In this document: positions 1-12,829 of the stretch, piece after piece | How the letters are laid out: every line of letters starts with the position of its first letter | How positions within the stretch are numbered: position 1 is the first letter of the stretch | From: Aulostomus chinensis | Lineage: Eukaryota; Chordata; Actinopteri; Syngnathiformes; Aulostomidae | Reading direction: 5' to 3' | Assembly (NCBI GenBank): GCA_037954235.1 | Contig: JBBMOA010000006.1 | Coordinates: 31,541,041-31,605,040, forward strand | DNA length: 64,000 nucleotides | Notes under the pieces: model-generated | What the model was told of the DNA's origin: nothing | Databases searched by the model: none | Seen by the model: only the letters and a program-made list of their open reading frames with translations | Position numbers and translations under genes: made by a program

Positions 1-1901
1 ATGTGTATGTCACTGACACGCTCCCAGATGTGTTCGTCACTGATACACTCCCATGTGTGTACGTCACTGATACGCTCCCAGATGTGTACGTCACTGACAC
101 GCTCCCAGATGTGTACGTCACTGCTACACTCCCAGATGTGTATGTCACTGACACGCTCCCAGATGTGTTCGTCACTGATACACTCCCATGTGTGTACGTC
201 ACTGATACGCTCCCAGATGTGTACGTCACTGACACGCTCCCAGATGTGTACGTCACTGCTACACTCCCTGATGTGTACGTCACTGATACGCTCCCAGATG
301 TGTACGTCACTGATACACTCCCATGTGTGTACGTCACTGATACGCTCCCATGTGTGTACGTCACTGACACGCTCCCAGATGTGTTCGTCACTGATACGCT
401 CCCATGTGTGTACGTCACTGACACGCTCCCTGATGTGTACGTCACTGATACGCTCCCAGATGTGTACGTCACTGATACGCTCCCAGATGTGTACGTCACT
501 GATACACTCCCATGTGTGTACGTCACTGATACGCTCCCAGATGTGTACGTCACTGACACGCTCCCAGATGTGTACGTCACTGCTACACTCCCTGATGTGT
601 ACGTCACTGATACGCTCCCAGATGTGTACGTCACTGATACACTCCCATGTGTGTACGTCACTGATACGCTCCCATGTGTGTACGTCACTGATACGCTCCC
701 ATGTGTGTACGTCACTGATACGCTCCCAGATGTGTACGTCACTGATATGCTCCCAGATGTGTACGTCACTGATACGCTCCCAGATGTGTACGTCACTGAT
801 ACGCTCCCATGTGTGTACGTCACTGATACGCTCCCAGATGTGTACGTCACTGATACACTCCCAGATGTGTACGTCACTGATATGCTCCCAGATGTGTACG
901 TCACTGATACGCTCCCAGATGTGCACTGTCACTGATACACTCCCATGTGTGTACGTCACTGATACGCTCCCAGATGTGTACGTCACTGATACACTCCCAG
1001 ATGTGTACGTCACTGATATGCTCCCAGATGTGTACGTCACTGATACGCTCCCATGTGTGTACGTCACTGATACGCTCCCATGTGTGTACATCACTGATAC
1101 GCTCCAAGATGTGTGTACGTCACTGATACACTCCCAGGTGTGTACGTCACTGATACGCTCCCATGTGTGTACGTCACTGATACGCTCCCAGATGTTTACG
1201 TCACTGATACGCTCCCAGATGTGTACGTCACTGATACGCTCCCATGTGTGTACGTCACTGATACGCTCCCATGTGTGTACGTCACTGATACGCTCCCATG
1301 TGTGTACGTCACTGATACTCTCCCATGTGTGTACGTCACTGATACGCTCCCAGATGTGTACATCACTGATACGCTCCCAGATGTGTACGTCACTGATACG
1401 CTCCCATGTGTGTACGTCACTGATACACTCCCAGGTGTGTACGTCACTGATACGCTCCCATGTGTGTACGTCACTGATACGCTCCCAGATGTTTACGTCA
1501 CTGATACGCTCCCAGATGTGTACGTCACTGATACGCTCCCATGTGTGTACGTCACTGATACGCTCCCATGTGTGTACGTCACTGATACGCTCCCAGATGT
1601 GTACGTCACTGATACGCTCCCAGATGTGTACGTCACTGATACGCTCCCAGATGTGTACGTCACTGATACGCTCCCATGTGTGTACGTCACTGATACGCTC
1701 CCAGATGTTTACGTCACTGATACGCTCCCAGATGTGTACGTCACTGATACGCTCCCATGTGTGTACGTCACTGATACGCTCCCATGTGTGTACGTCACTG
1801 ATACGCTCCCATGTGTGTACGTCACTGATACGCTCCCAGATGTGTACGTCACTGATACGCTCCCAGATGTGTACGTCACTGATACGCTCCCAGATGTGTA
1901 A
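1..1901. repeat. 27-bp minisatellite, about 70 copies
   Basis: Tandem units of 27 bp alternate between two main variants, one reading ctgatacgctcccagatgtg and the other with ctcccatgtgtg. The array starts at or before position 1 and stops cleanly at 1901. Because 27 is divisible by three and the unit lacks plus-strand stops in two frames, it gives spurious open frames of up to 674 codons (nonapeptide VTDTLPDVY or CTSLIRSQM). It lies in an intron of bicdl1 on the other strand. No coding role is supported. Confidence 0.93.
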
Positions 1902-2476
1902 CATCACTGCCCAGAATAGCCGTTATGATTCACCTGTGGCTCTGAACCCTGCAGCTGCATCACAATCTTGCATCCAACTATCTACCCTCACAACACATTC
2001 CCATGGTAACAACACGATGTTTTAATTTTACGGCAATGACTCTGGTTGTCATAGCAACCAGCGATCAGTGGGATTGGTGTAGCTGTGCCTCTGTGCTTCT
2101 GGTGTTTTCTGGTCTTGCCTTCTCACGTGCAGCCTTTGCTTCAGCCTGCCTCACGACAACAACAAACCTTCAGCGGGACAAAGCCAGTTGGTCTCGCCAG
2201 GAACCCCTACTGGATGCTGCAATGGAAACTTGTGGCTGGTCCAGAAACCAAACTGCCAGGAGACATGCTGCATCCCTGCTTCTGTCATATTCACACTTAA
2301 ACAACTCTTCTCATCTGTGGCCTCCAATAACATCTAGAATCTGGCAGCTTCAGATCAACACAACCACAGAGCCTGCAGACATAATTCTTGGCTCTGTGTT
2401 CCTGTACACCCTGAGCATGTGTGCTGATGTCATTACAGAAGGTCCCGATTCACTGTGACCAGATTAGGAGATGGCT
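1902..2476. other. intronic sequence, nothing recognised
   Basis: This is unique-looking sequence in the bicdl1 intron between the 27-bp array and the CT/CA microsatellite. A 151-codon open frame at 2003-2458 has no recognisable domain and no coding-like composition, and it is not called. Confidence 0.5.
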
Positions 2477-4585
<2,109 letters not shown>

Positions 4586-4858
4586 GAAACATGCAGAGGG
4601 CTCTTACATAAATGTCAGATCCAATCACTTTGCTTTATCCTTCAGTGTGGCAGCTCCCACTCTGTGGAACTCGCTCCCAACACACCTCCACCAGGCCCAA
4701 ACCCTGGAATCCTTTAAATCCTTGTTGAAGAGCCGCTTGTTCTCCCAGGCCTTCGCCTGTCAATTTGTTGTCTTGTTGTTTTCTATGTTATTGTTAATCC
4801 TTGGGTTTCGTGAAAGCAGCTATAGAAATCAACATTATTATTATTGTTATCCTGCACA
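4586..4858 (+). mobile_element. LINE 3' end fragment (L2/CR1-like)
   Basis: The frame at 4640-4770 reads AAPTLWNSLPTHL and then LESFKSLLKSRLFSQAF. This is the typical C-terminus of fish L2-type reverse transcriptase polyproteins. It is followed by a 3' UTR ending in GAAAGCAGCTATAGAAATCA and an ATT-rich tail. Only the last part of the element is present, so it is a 5'-truncated, dead copy. Confidence 0.75.
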
Positions 4859-5088
4859 TTCCCCTTTTGACTTTATAGATACAAAATATAATGCAAAAAA
4901 TCTTATGTGGTAGCAAGATGAAGGTGAAAGGTCATCGTTGTCCGCCCAGGGATGAGTCCTCACTTAGATGAATACCTTGATTCATGTCAGCCAGGTGGAC
5001 TTGAGCTGGGTCAAGTGACCCCGAGGCCACGGCCATGGCCCCCCCCCCCCTACACACACACATTAGAAAGGAACTGCACACTACTCAC

Positions 5089-5304
5089 CCTACTGAGTTG
5101 CTCCAGCAGTCTGTGGTTCTGTTCAGACAGCTCACTGATGGCCTTGGTCTTGTCCCTGTCAGCGTCTCTCAACTGGACCTGGTGGCGCTCCAGCTCACCC
5201 TGCAGCTGATGGACATCCGTCTCCAGCTCAGCCACGCGGCCTTCCCACTCGCCCTCCCTGCTCTCCAGACGCCGACGCAGCTCATGCTTCTCCTGCTCTA
5301 AGTG
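5089..5304 (-). CDS. bicdl1: bicdl1 exon 2 (start of coiled coil 1)
   Basis: This exon has 72 codons, phase 0 at both ends, with a CAG acceptor at 5305-5307 and a GTGAGT donor just below 5089. It begins HLEQEKHELRRR and ends ELSEQNHRLLEQLSR, an uninterrupted heptad coiled coil that follows exon 1 in BICDL1. No stop or frameshift is seen. It forms part of the rod that lies along the dynein-dynactin complex. A 40-bp minisatellite begins about 20 bp upstream of its acceptor. Confidence 0.93.
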
Positions 5305-6639
5305 CTGAAAATGGAGACGGACATTAGACCAGGAACTGATATGACATCATCAGCATTAGACCAGGAGACCAGGAGCAGCCCTGACATCATCAAAGCTAGA
5401 CCAGGAGCTGATATGACATCATCAACATTAGACCAGGAGACCAGGAGCTGCCCTGACATCATCAACATTAGACTAGGAGACCAGGAGCTGCCCTGACATC
5501 ATCAACATTAGACTAGGAGACCAGGAGCTGCCCTGACATCATCAACATTAGACTAGGAGACCAGGAGCTGCCCTGACATCATCAACATTAGACTAGGAGA
5601 CCAGGAGCTGCCCTGACATCATCAACATTAGACTAGGAGACCAGGAGCTGCCCTGACATCATCAAAGTTAGACCAGGAGCTGATATGACATCATCAACAT
5701 TAGACCAGGAGCTGTAATGACATCATCAACATTAGACTAGGAGACCAGGAGCTGCAATGACATCATCAACATTAGACCAGGAGCTGATATGACATCAACA
5801 TTAGACCAGGAGCTGCAATGACATCATCAACATTAGACCAGGAGCTGCAATGACATCATCAACATTAGACCAAGAGCTGATTTGCAGAAGCAGCTTATTA
5901 GTCTGAGCTGCAGCAGGAGGGTGGGTCTGGTCAGACGGCTGAACAGATGCACAGTAGCAGAGCAACAGGATTATCCTGTTTGCTTCTCAGGCCACATGTT
6001 GAGTTTGCTGATTTCCCAAACCAGAACAAAGGCGATCCAGTTTTCCTAGCAAACCCATGTGAGCTCACTGTGCTGCTGCTCCTGCACAGAGTACCTGACT
6101 TCCTCAGACTGAGGAGGAACCTGAGTTCCTCCCCTTTCCTGCCTGCTCACAGCTGGAGTTGGAGTTTGTTTACCATCCCTCCTCTCTTGTGTCTGGGTTG
6201 TTATGAGTCAAAAAAGTGGTGAATCATCTGTCAGTCCGTTGTTTACCTCTAATTTGTCGTTTAGATCTTTGTGCATTTTCTCATATTGCTTGGTCAAGTC
6301 TTGGTTTCTCTCCAGCAGAGCTTTGCCCAGTTTTGCGGCTAAAACCAAGTCTTTTTCTTTCTGGCGGAAGAGCGACAACAAGTCTGCGTTATGCAGTACA
6401 GCCGACGGCTCCGGGGCGGGCAGCTCCAGCTCGTCGTCCCGCTCCCGGCTCAGCACTGCCAGCTCCTCCTCCAGGGCCATGCCGAGGCCTCCGGAGCCGA
6501 CGCGCCGCAGCGGGTGACCCTGAAGGCCGCCCGGCTCCGGGGCTGCGGGGCCGTCCCGCGATTCCATGCAGTCGCTGTCCAGCTCCAGCGGTGCTGAAAC
6601 CCCGGCAGACGCCTGCACGTCGAGGCAGAAAGCGGACAT
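5089..6639 (-). CDS. bicdl1: bicdl1, first two coding exons (gene partial, continues left of the window)
   Basis: BICD family-like cargo adaptor 1 (BICDR-1, CCDC64) is a coiled-coil adaptor that links dynein-dynactin and kinesin to Rab6 secretory vesicles. Two exons on the minus strand, 6639-6247 and 5304-5089, join in phase 0 to give 203 residues. They follow the vertebrate protein from its N-terminal MSAF through the CC1 box and into the first coiled coil. The intron (5305-6246) carries a 40-bp minisatellite. No later exon is recognised between 1 and 5088, so the next intron is at least 5 kb. The identification is from remembered family sequence and is firm; the rest of the gene is not visible. 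Confidence 0.92.
5326..5878. repeat. 40-bp minisatellite beside bicdl1 exon 2
   Basis: Units of about 40 bp, with shortened variants, share the core acatcatcaacattagac and ccaggagctg. At least five consecutive 40-bp units between 5460 and 5660 are nearly identical. The array is intronic and starts about 20 bp upstream of the exon 2 acceptor (minus strand), so it sits close to where the branch point should be. Confidence 0.9.
6247..6639 (-). CDS. bicdl1: bicdl1 exon 1 (start codon, CC1 box)
   Basis: This exon has 131 codons, from ATG at 6639-6637 to a GTAAAC donor just below 6247. The N-terminus MSAFCLDV resembles mammalian BICDL1. Residues 10-85 are acidic, Pro/Gly-rich and low in complexity, as in the family. 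Residues 92-131 are conserved: RQKEKDLVLAAKLGKALLE holds the AAxxG motif (residues 101-105) of the CC1 box, which in BICD-family adaptors contacts the dynein light intermediate chain. The exon ends in NDKLE, in phase 0. The start was chosen because it matches the family N-terminus and lies inside a CpG-rich promoter. Confidence 0.93.
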
Positions 6640-7160
6640 CGCCGCCCGTGGAGGGAAGCCGACAGACGACAGGCGACTGGTTTCACTCCGGGTGAACCCG
6701 CCCTGCTCCGGCGGGGCTGGGCTGACCGCACAATCCGTCCATCCTGCTAGTTGTTCTGACCCGTGTCCCCGAGGAAACTGCTGCCCTCCAGCCGCGGCTC
6801 GGCTCCCTGAACACCGCCTCCTCTGCAGCTCTCTGGCCGGCCGTGAATTATTAGACTCAAGACGTTTTATCCCGGGATAATCCGCCCGGGCTGGATCTCC
6901 GCGGTGGTCGGTGGGTCGGGGTCCCTCCCGTCTCGAGGCTCTGGGTCCTCCATAATGATCCGCCTGCTACACCGGCGGTGGCGTTTGCCAGTTTAAGAGA
7001 TGAGCGCGATCACGACGCCTCGTCTACCTCTGTAGCCTTTTTCTGAATGCGCGTTCCCGCGGCGGCAGTGACGCCTGCTTCGACCTGCTACAACCGGTCT
7101 TCTTATTGGCTGGAAATGATAGCGCCATGATTCGGTACGTCTGCGGCCGTGACCGAGCGG
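6390..7160. promoter_or_regulatory. CpG-rich promoter region of bicdl1
   Basis: This stretch is G+C- and CpG-rich, with clusters such as CCGGCGGGGC and GCGTTCCCGCGGCGGC, unlike the A+T-rich sequence around it. It covers bicdl1 exon 1 and about 500 bp upstream. No TATA box is evident, which fits a CpG-island promoter. It could fire in both directions, but no plus-strand first exon is recognised next to it. The exact transcription start cannot be set from sequence alone. Confidence 0.65.
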
Positions 7161-7204
7161 AGGACCGGCCCAGCACAACTGTCACCCACCCCTGCCCCCC
7201 CTCG

Positions 7205-7828
7205 ACGACAACTGAGCCTTCCCATCCACCATCCATCATTCATCCACTCATCATCCATCCATCCATCATCCATCCACCATCCATCCACCCACCCATCATC
7301 CATCCATCATTCATCCATCCAACATCCATCCATCCATCATCCATCCACCATCCATCATACATCCACCCACCCATCATCCATCCATCATCCATCCACCATC
7401 CATCATACATCCACCCACCCATCATCCATCCATCATTCATCCATCCATCCATCCATTCATCCACCCACCATCCACCCATCCATCATTCATCCACCCATCA
7501 TCTATCAATCATCCATCCAACCATCCATCCATCATCCATCCACCATCCATCCACCATCCATTCACCCATCATCCATCATTCATCCATCCACCATCTATCC
7601 ATCCATCATCCATCCACCTTCTATCATCCGTCCATCCGTCCACCAATCATCCATCCACCATCCATCTATCATCCATCCACCTTCTATCCATCCATCATCC
7701 ATCCACCATCCATCTATCATCCATCCACCTTCTATCCATCCATCCATCCATCCATCCACCATGCACCCATCATCCATCCACCATCCATCATTCATCCATC
7801 CATCCATCCAACCATCCATCATCCATAT
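7205..7828. repeat. (ATCC)n-derived minisatellite
   Basis: The array is made of CATC and CATCCATC tetranucleotide blocks with short variants such as cattcatccatcc. It gives spurious open frames on both strands (SIHHPS and GWMMDG repeats). It lies just upstream of the bicdl1 promoter and ends at a reverse-oriented SINE fragment whose natural tail is this tetranucleotide. Confidence 0.95.
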
Positions 7829-7880
7829 AGGCAGACAACCATTGGCTCTCACAGCCACGCCTACGGTCAATCGCAACATG
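7829..7880 (-). mobile_element. SINE fragment, reverse orientation
   Basis: The stretch containing gacaaccattggctctcaca and gccacgcctacggtcaat is the reverse complement of the SINE at about 46010-46060 in this window. The part between this motif and the tetranucleotide tail is missing, so it is an internally deleted copy. The adjacent ATCC array is best read as its expanded tail. Confidence 0.75.
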
Positions 7881-7889
7881 GACCTGTGT

Positions 7890-10800
7890 GATCAGACATG
7901 CTGGAGGGCAAAATGAAAAGCCAAGTAGTTTATGTGAAATACTTTGCTTAAGTACTATGCTGAGGTATCTGTTCTTTACCTGAGTATTTACATTTAAGGG
8001 AACCTCTAACTTTCACCCCACAATTCTCACCTCATCCCCATCATTTTTGAAGAAAAATATGATTGCAAAGAAAACAGGGTGAAAACTGTTGAAGATAAAA
8101 GTCTTAACCTGACAGGACTAAACCAGGGCAGCACAGACCTGTGGAGGTCAGAGGTCACTAGAAAATGCACTGTGTGGAATGTATACTTTTAATTTTGATA
8201 CTGAAAGGAACTCATTATTCACGACCTACCTCTATATTTTTAAGAACAATTTGAATTGAGAGTTTTACTTTTTCCATAAATAAAGGAACTGAGTACTTTG
8301 ACACTAAATAGAATGTGACCATAATTTGCTTTTTAATACATGTATGTTCACCCTACAATATGTCAGTGTGACTGTTTGATTTATCACAGACAGCGCATTA
8401 CATAATCCTACATTACAAATGGACCCATGACACTGACCACGTCGACCTCCAATGGACTGTTACATCATATTATATATTATAACAGAGCTACAGCCCCTGG
8501 AGCCGGGCATCAGAGCAGGTTCTGTATGGGAACATGATGGATTGGTTTTCAGCCAGTGAGGGTCAGTGTTGTGAAAAGGGCCAATACACCTGCTCAAAGC
8601 ACCTGCCTAAAGTGAGCTAACGATTCATGCAACTGCTGTATTCATAGCTGTCTGCTCCAGGGATGATGTTTTGGCTAGCTAGCTAACTGGTAATGTGGGA
8701 CTGATGAACATAAAAGCAGTGCACTTTATTAATAAAAGCTTAATACAGGAAATATACAATATACACACAAAAAGTATTTCCTCTGGATAGAGGAGAATAG
8801 TACATACGGGTGGCTACTGGCCTGTTGAAAAGATAACTAGTTAATTTTAGCAGTTTGAACAATGTGTTTTATAACATGAAGGAAAATTGTTTGAACAGGT
8901 TTTTCATTTCAGTGGGTTTATGGTCCAAGGGTAACTTCAGTTGTTTCAGTTTGTAGTTTGACATTGACAGTGTGAGTGTGCTTGATTGAAGTATACTACT
9001 TTATAATGTGGAGAGAACCATTATTACTTGACAGCTACAGTTACTATTAGTTAGAGGTAATTAAAATCATCCCCTTTAACAGGATAACACAGTACAGTGT
9101 TGACACAACTCTGCATCATAAGTCCGTATAGTGGTCGGTTTGGCTTCTGGATATCAACAGGCTTTTTCCTTCTCTTTAATTTTCTTTTGGTTTTTACTTT
9201 ATGTCAATTTTTACACTTAAAGGAAGTTTAAATATGTCATAATCCAGCACTTATCCACTTCTAAAAGGACCAGCATGTAGGATTTAGATGGACTCACAGA
9301 GGTTCGTCCTCTTGGGTTTGTTGTTGGTGATGGAAAAATATTGGAGCCTTGAAAAAAGACACAGTCCAGAATCTGGGGGACTCAAGTTATGGAGGTGACA
9401 GACAGGGAGTATGTTTGTTTCTACACGTATGTCTCAGTGTGGAGGATCAGTGCTGAATGAGGACCAACAAAGCCTCTGGAGCAGATAAGAAGTGGGTCAC
9501 AGCCTGCTGGTCCACAGTCTCCCAGCTTCAGGGCCGAGGGGTCCGCACAGCACCCGGATCATGGCTGAGACCCTGAGAACATCCACCAATCAAGTTGTCC
9601 TTATTGGCCCTGATGACAAATACAAGGAAACAAATGGCAACAACCTTTGTTCTTTAACAAGTATCTTGTTCTATTATTGCTGCTGATCACTGCACGTAGT
9701 TGCTCTTACAACATATTTCTTGCAGGTTTTATTCCAACCAATATTTACTAGAACCCTGACTGCCCCAGTATAGAATAACTGTGACCCTGAAGGGAAGTTC
9801 TCAAGGGAATTGTGCTAAATATATGTTTTTGGTAGATGAAACCCTTTTGTCATCTCATGGTTACATGGATCTTGTTATATCATTGCATGGACATCAGTCT
9901 GAAATGGTTCATCATGTTGGCTTTAACAGTTCATGATCACTCACTCCACTCTTAATAATGGACAATTGCGCCCCATGTGGAAGACAAAGGTATCACAACT
10001 ACTTCCTCTTTGGCTTGGTGGCACAATCACCAGCCTCCTCATTATATCCAATCAGCATGGAGGTGGTGAGATATATGGCTTCAATTTATGACTAATTATA
10101 CTGTCATTTTACACATTTCTGTAATACAGTACTCCCTCTCTCTCTTCATATGTATGAAAATATATATGTATAATCTGTACATATGTATGTATGTGTGTAT
10201 GTATAAATGAATGGACACTGACAGAACTGATTTACGTACAGTGAACATTGATAGCCTCTCAGTCAAGGATTACCAGCAACATCAACATCTTTGTCAATAC
10301 ATTGGCAAGCCTCCTTTTCTCTGTCCCCTCCCTGCATCCTCTTCTGTGTGATTTATCAAATGAGTCAGCAACCTTAAATCCCCTCCAACCGTGACTTTTG
10401 CTTGCTCTATAGTGACACTTTACAGTCAGTGTCCAGAGCAGCGTCTTGCCAGTATTGAGTGTTGGGTGCTTATGTAAGACCGAGCCTTAGTCATGCAGGG
10501 CCGGCACTGCCTTCAACTAATGCAAGCTCTGGCTTCCTGCTACGGAGCAAAGCCAGGCCCTGCAAACCTCCAGATTGCAGCATTTTACTCTAATAGTCTT
10601 AACTTCACTCCTCAGATTTGTACCCACACAAGATACTAATGCAGCTATTCCACCATTGAGCCATTGGATGGCAGTGGTTTCACATGTGTTCCACAGCTAG
10701 ATGTTCTGGGACGCCGATGACTCCTGATGGAGAGGTACTGCTCTTGTCATCATGATTTCTATCTACTGAAAATGAACTACTGTCAAAAACTCTGAAAATT

Positions 10801-11195
10801 AACAATATTGTGTTTGAATATTGCAGAAAGCAATATAATGGTTTGAAAGTGACTGTCTTACCTTAGTATTAAGCGGAATTATCCTTAGAGACCCTTGCAG
10901 TAGCTTGTTGCTAGGTAATACAAGGCATGAAGTCTCAATTCAAGGATACAACCCTTTTCTTACTGATGACAGTAAATCTTAACCACAAAAATATCATGTT
11001 ACAAGCAGTATGTTATAGGGATTTTTAAGGGACTTCATTGCTTGTGAATAAGTATATAGTCTTTGTAAATGGAAGTATCTGTCTACTTTAAAGATATACT
11101 TATTTATGATTTTTATAATAATCTCAGGGCAGTTGCATCTCTTGCTACATCTTCATCTATCATTGAAATAACTAGATGTTGTTGAGTCAAACTGT
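7890..11195. other. intergenic or 5' flanking stretch, nothing recognised
   Basis: This is about 3.3 kb of A+T-rich sequence between the bicdl1 promoter and the candidate cit start region. I looked specifically for citron kinase-domain exons (glycine loop, HRDIKPEN-like and DFGSA-like motifs) on the plus strand and saw none. The small open frame at 9492-9686 has no recognisable product. Confidence 0.45.
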
Positions 11196-11200
11196 AAGAC

Positions 11201-11358
11201 AGAGGCTGAAAGCAGATTGAGAGCAGGCTGAACACAGGCTGAGTTCAGGCTGAGAGCAGATTGAGAGCAGGCTGAACACAGGCTGAGTTCAGGCTGAGAG
11301 CAGGCTGAACACAGGCTGAACACAGGCTGAGTTCAGACTGAGAGCAGGCTGAACTCAG
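11201..11358. repeat. 11-bp minisatellite
   Basis: Units of 11 bp of the form aggctgagttc, aggctgaacac and aggctgagagc repeat about 14 times. Confidence 0.88.
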
Positions 11359-11960
11359 GCCACCGCCTAAAACAAAATGCAGTATTATGTTAAAGCTAAA
11401 ATTTTTTCATTTCAAGACATGCCGCATTATTTTGTTAAGGTAGCAAAATGAAATGTCTATGCTGATACTGAGCTACGTAGGTGTCCTTAAGAAAGTGGTT
11501 TGTCACCTTGGTAGCAGGTGATGACCTGCAGAGAAGTCTTAGATTGATAATGTTTCCTGGACGTGTTCATGCTCTGAGATAGCAACTATCAATGAAGCAG
11601 ATTCAAGGGGACAACCCTTTGACAGGGTGGAGTCTTGGTAGCTCTCCAGTTGTGCTGTTTTATATGACAGTACTCACATGCCTTTGCTAGTGCTGGTTAT
11701 TTTCAAAAATCAAATTAACTACCTCTGTGTAGGATATGTGATTACTGTTGAACATCAGTATACTTTACTTTGTGACAGCGTGTGGTGTTGCGTTGGTGTG
11801 TTGGTATCAGTGTTTTTGTGTATGTGTGCGTGTGTGTGGGGGTGGGGCTTGTCCTTAGTCACCAGTGAGCTGCAGCAGACAGTAACCTACAGTAGTTTGT
11901 AACTATTTGGAGCAGAGTCTTCTCGCAGTGTTTCAAGCTGCATACATTAACGTGATTAGC

Positions 11961-12080
<120 letters not shown>

Positions 12081-12152
12081 AGTGTGTGAGAGCAAGAAAT
12101 AGTTGGGGGTGGTAAAAGGGTGAGCTGGTGACAGGAGGGGGAGAGACTGAGT

Positions 12153-12159
<7 letters not shown>

Positions 12160-12194
<35 letters not shown>
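12160..12194. repeat. (GA)n microsatellite
   Basis: About 35 bp of GA dinucleotide lie between the CTG tract and the candidate start exon. Confidence 0.93.
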
Positions 12195-12195
<1 letters not shown>

Positions 12196-12382
12196 ACTGT
12201 ATGTGATCACATAGCTGCTGCATTACTCTACAATGCAATTCCTCCAGAGTGGTCCTCTCTGAAAGCAGCAGTAGCTCTCTCCCCCCTCAGCTCTTCTCTC
12301 TCTACAGTGAGAATGACATCCTCGAATGGGATGAACCAGCGAAGCGCTCGTTCTGGCTGGTGGCTTCCTAGGGAGACCCCCC

Positions 12383-12447
12383 ATGAACAGGCTTACTGGA
12401 CGAGGAGGTGCCGTTTCTGAGGAGCTGTCAGCTGAAGCCATCTCTCA
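12383..12447 (+). CDS. candidate alternative first coding exon of citron (tentative)
   Basis: ATG at 12383 opens 21 codons plus two bases, reading MNRLTGRGGAVSEELSAEAI, and runs into a consensus donor GTAAGT at 12448. The phase (two bases left over) is exactly what the candidate exon at 24517 needs, and that exon in turn joins in phase to the first certain citron exon. An in-frame TGA lies upstream at 12332, and upstream ATGs exist. The start context is weak (C at -3). I do not recognise the peptide. It could also be a non-coding 5' exon or chance. Confidence 0.28.
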
Positions 12448-12599
12448 GTAAGTACTGATTTACTGGCTAAGAGGAGGAGTGAGGATAAGCAAAGAATACA
12501 AACATGAGCTGTTGTTGTGCCTTTAGCTCCGATCAATGTTTTGTTTTCCATCTCAACATATCAGAACTACTGATTGATTGTTTGACTGACTGACAGGAG

Positions 12600-12686
12600 A
12601 GCTGAGTGATGACATAGCTTGGGTGCACCAGTCTTCTGCAGCGGCTGCATCTTATCTATCAAGAAAGAGTGAGTGCCATTTTTGGT
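12600..12686 (+). other. possible exon-like segment (weak)
   Basis: A CAG acceptor at about 12597 and a GTGAGT donor at about 12687 bound a segment with one open frame, ELSDDIAWVHQSS. Its phase (1-1) does not fit between the candidate exons at 12383 and 24517. If transcribed at all it would be untranslated or from another transcript. Confidence 0.15.
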
Positions 12687-12689
12687 CAC

Positions 12690-12783
12690 GACACTGAAAT
12701 GCTTTGTTTGCCATCTCTCTTCATGGTGTGCTCACTGTAGCATATATTCATACAGATGGCTGTCAGCCCACCAGGGTGGCGGT

Positions 12784-12829
<46 letters not shown>

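Noticed and set aside
1..2025. 674-codon open frame at the left edge
   Set aside because: It is the 27-bp minisatellite read through. The same array is open in other frames, and the tail after 1901 has no coding character.
2003..2458. 151-codon frame in the bicdl1 intron
   Set aside because: No domain, no splice support, no coding composition.
12600..12686. Citron exon between the two candidate N-terminal exons
   Set aside because: Its only open frame needs phase 1 on both sides, which fits neither neighbour; the frame required by the upstream exon hits a stop at once.
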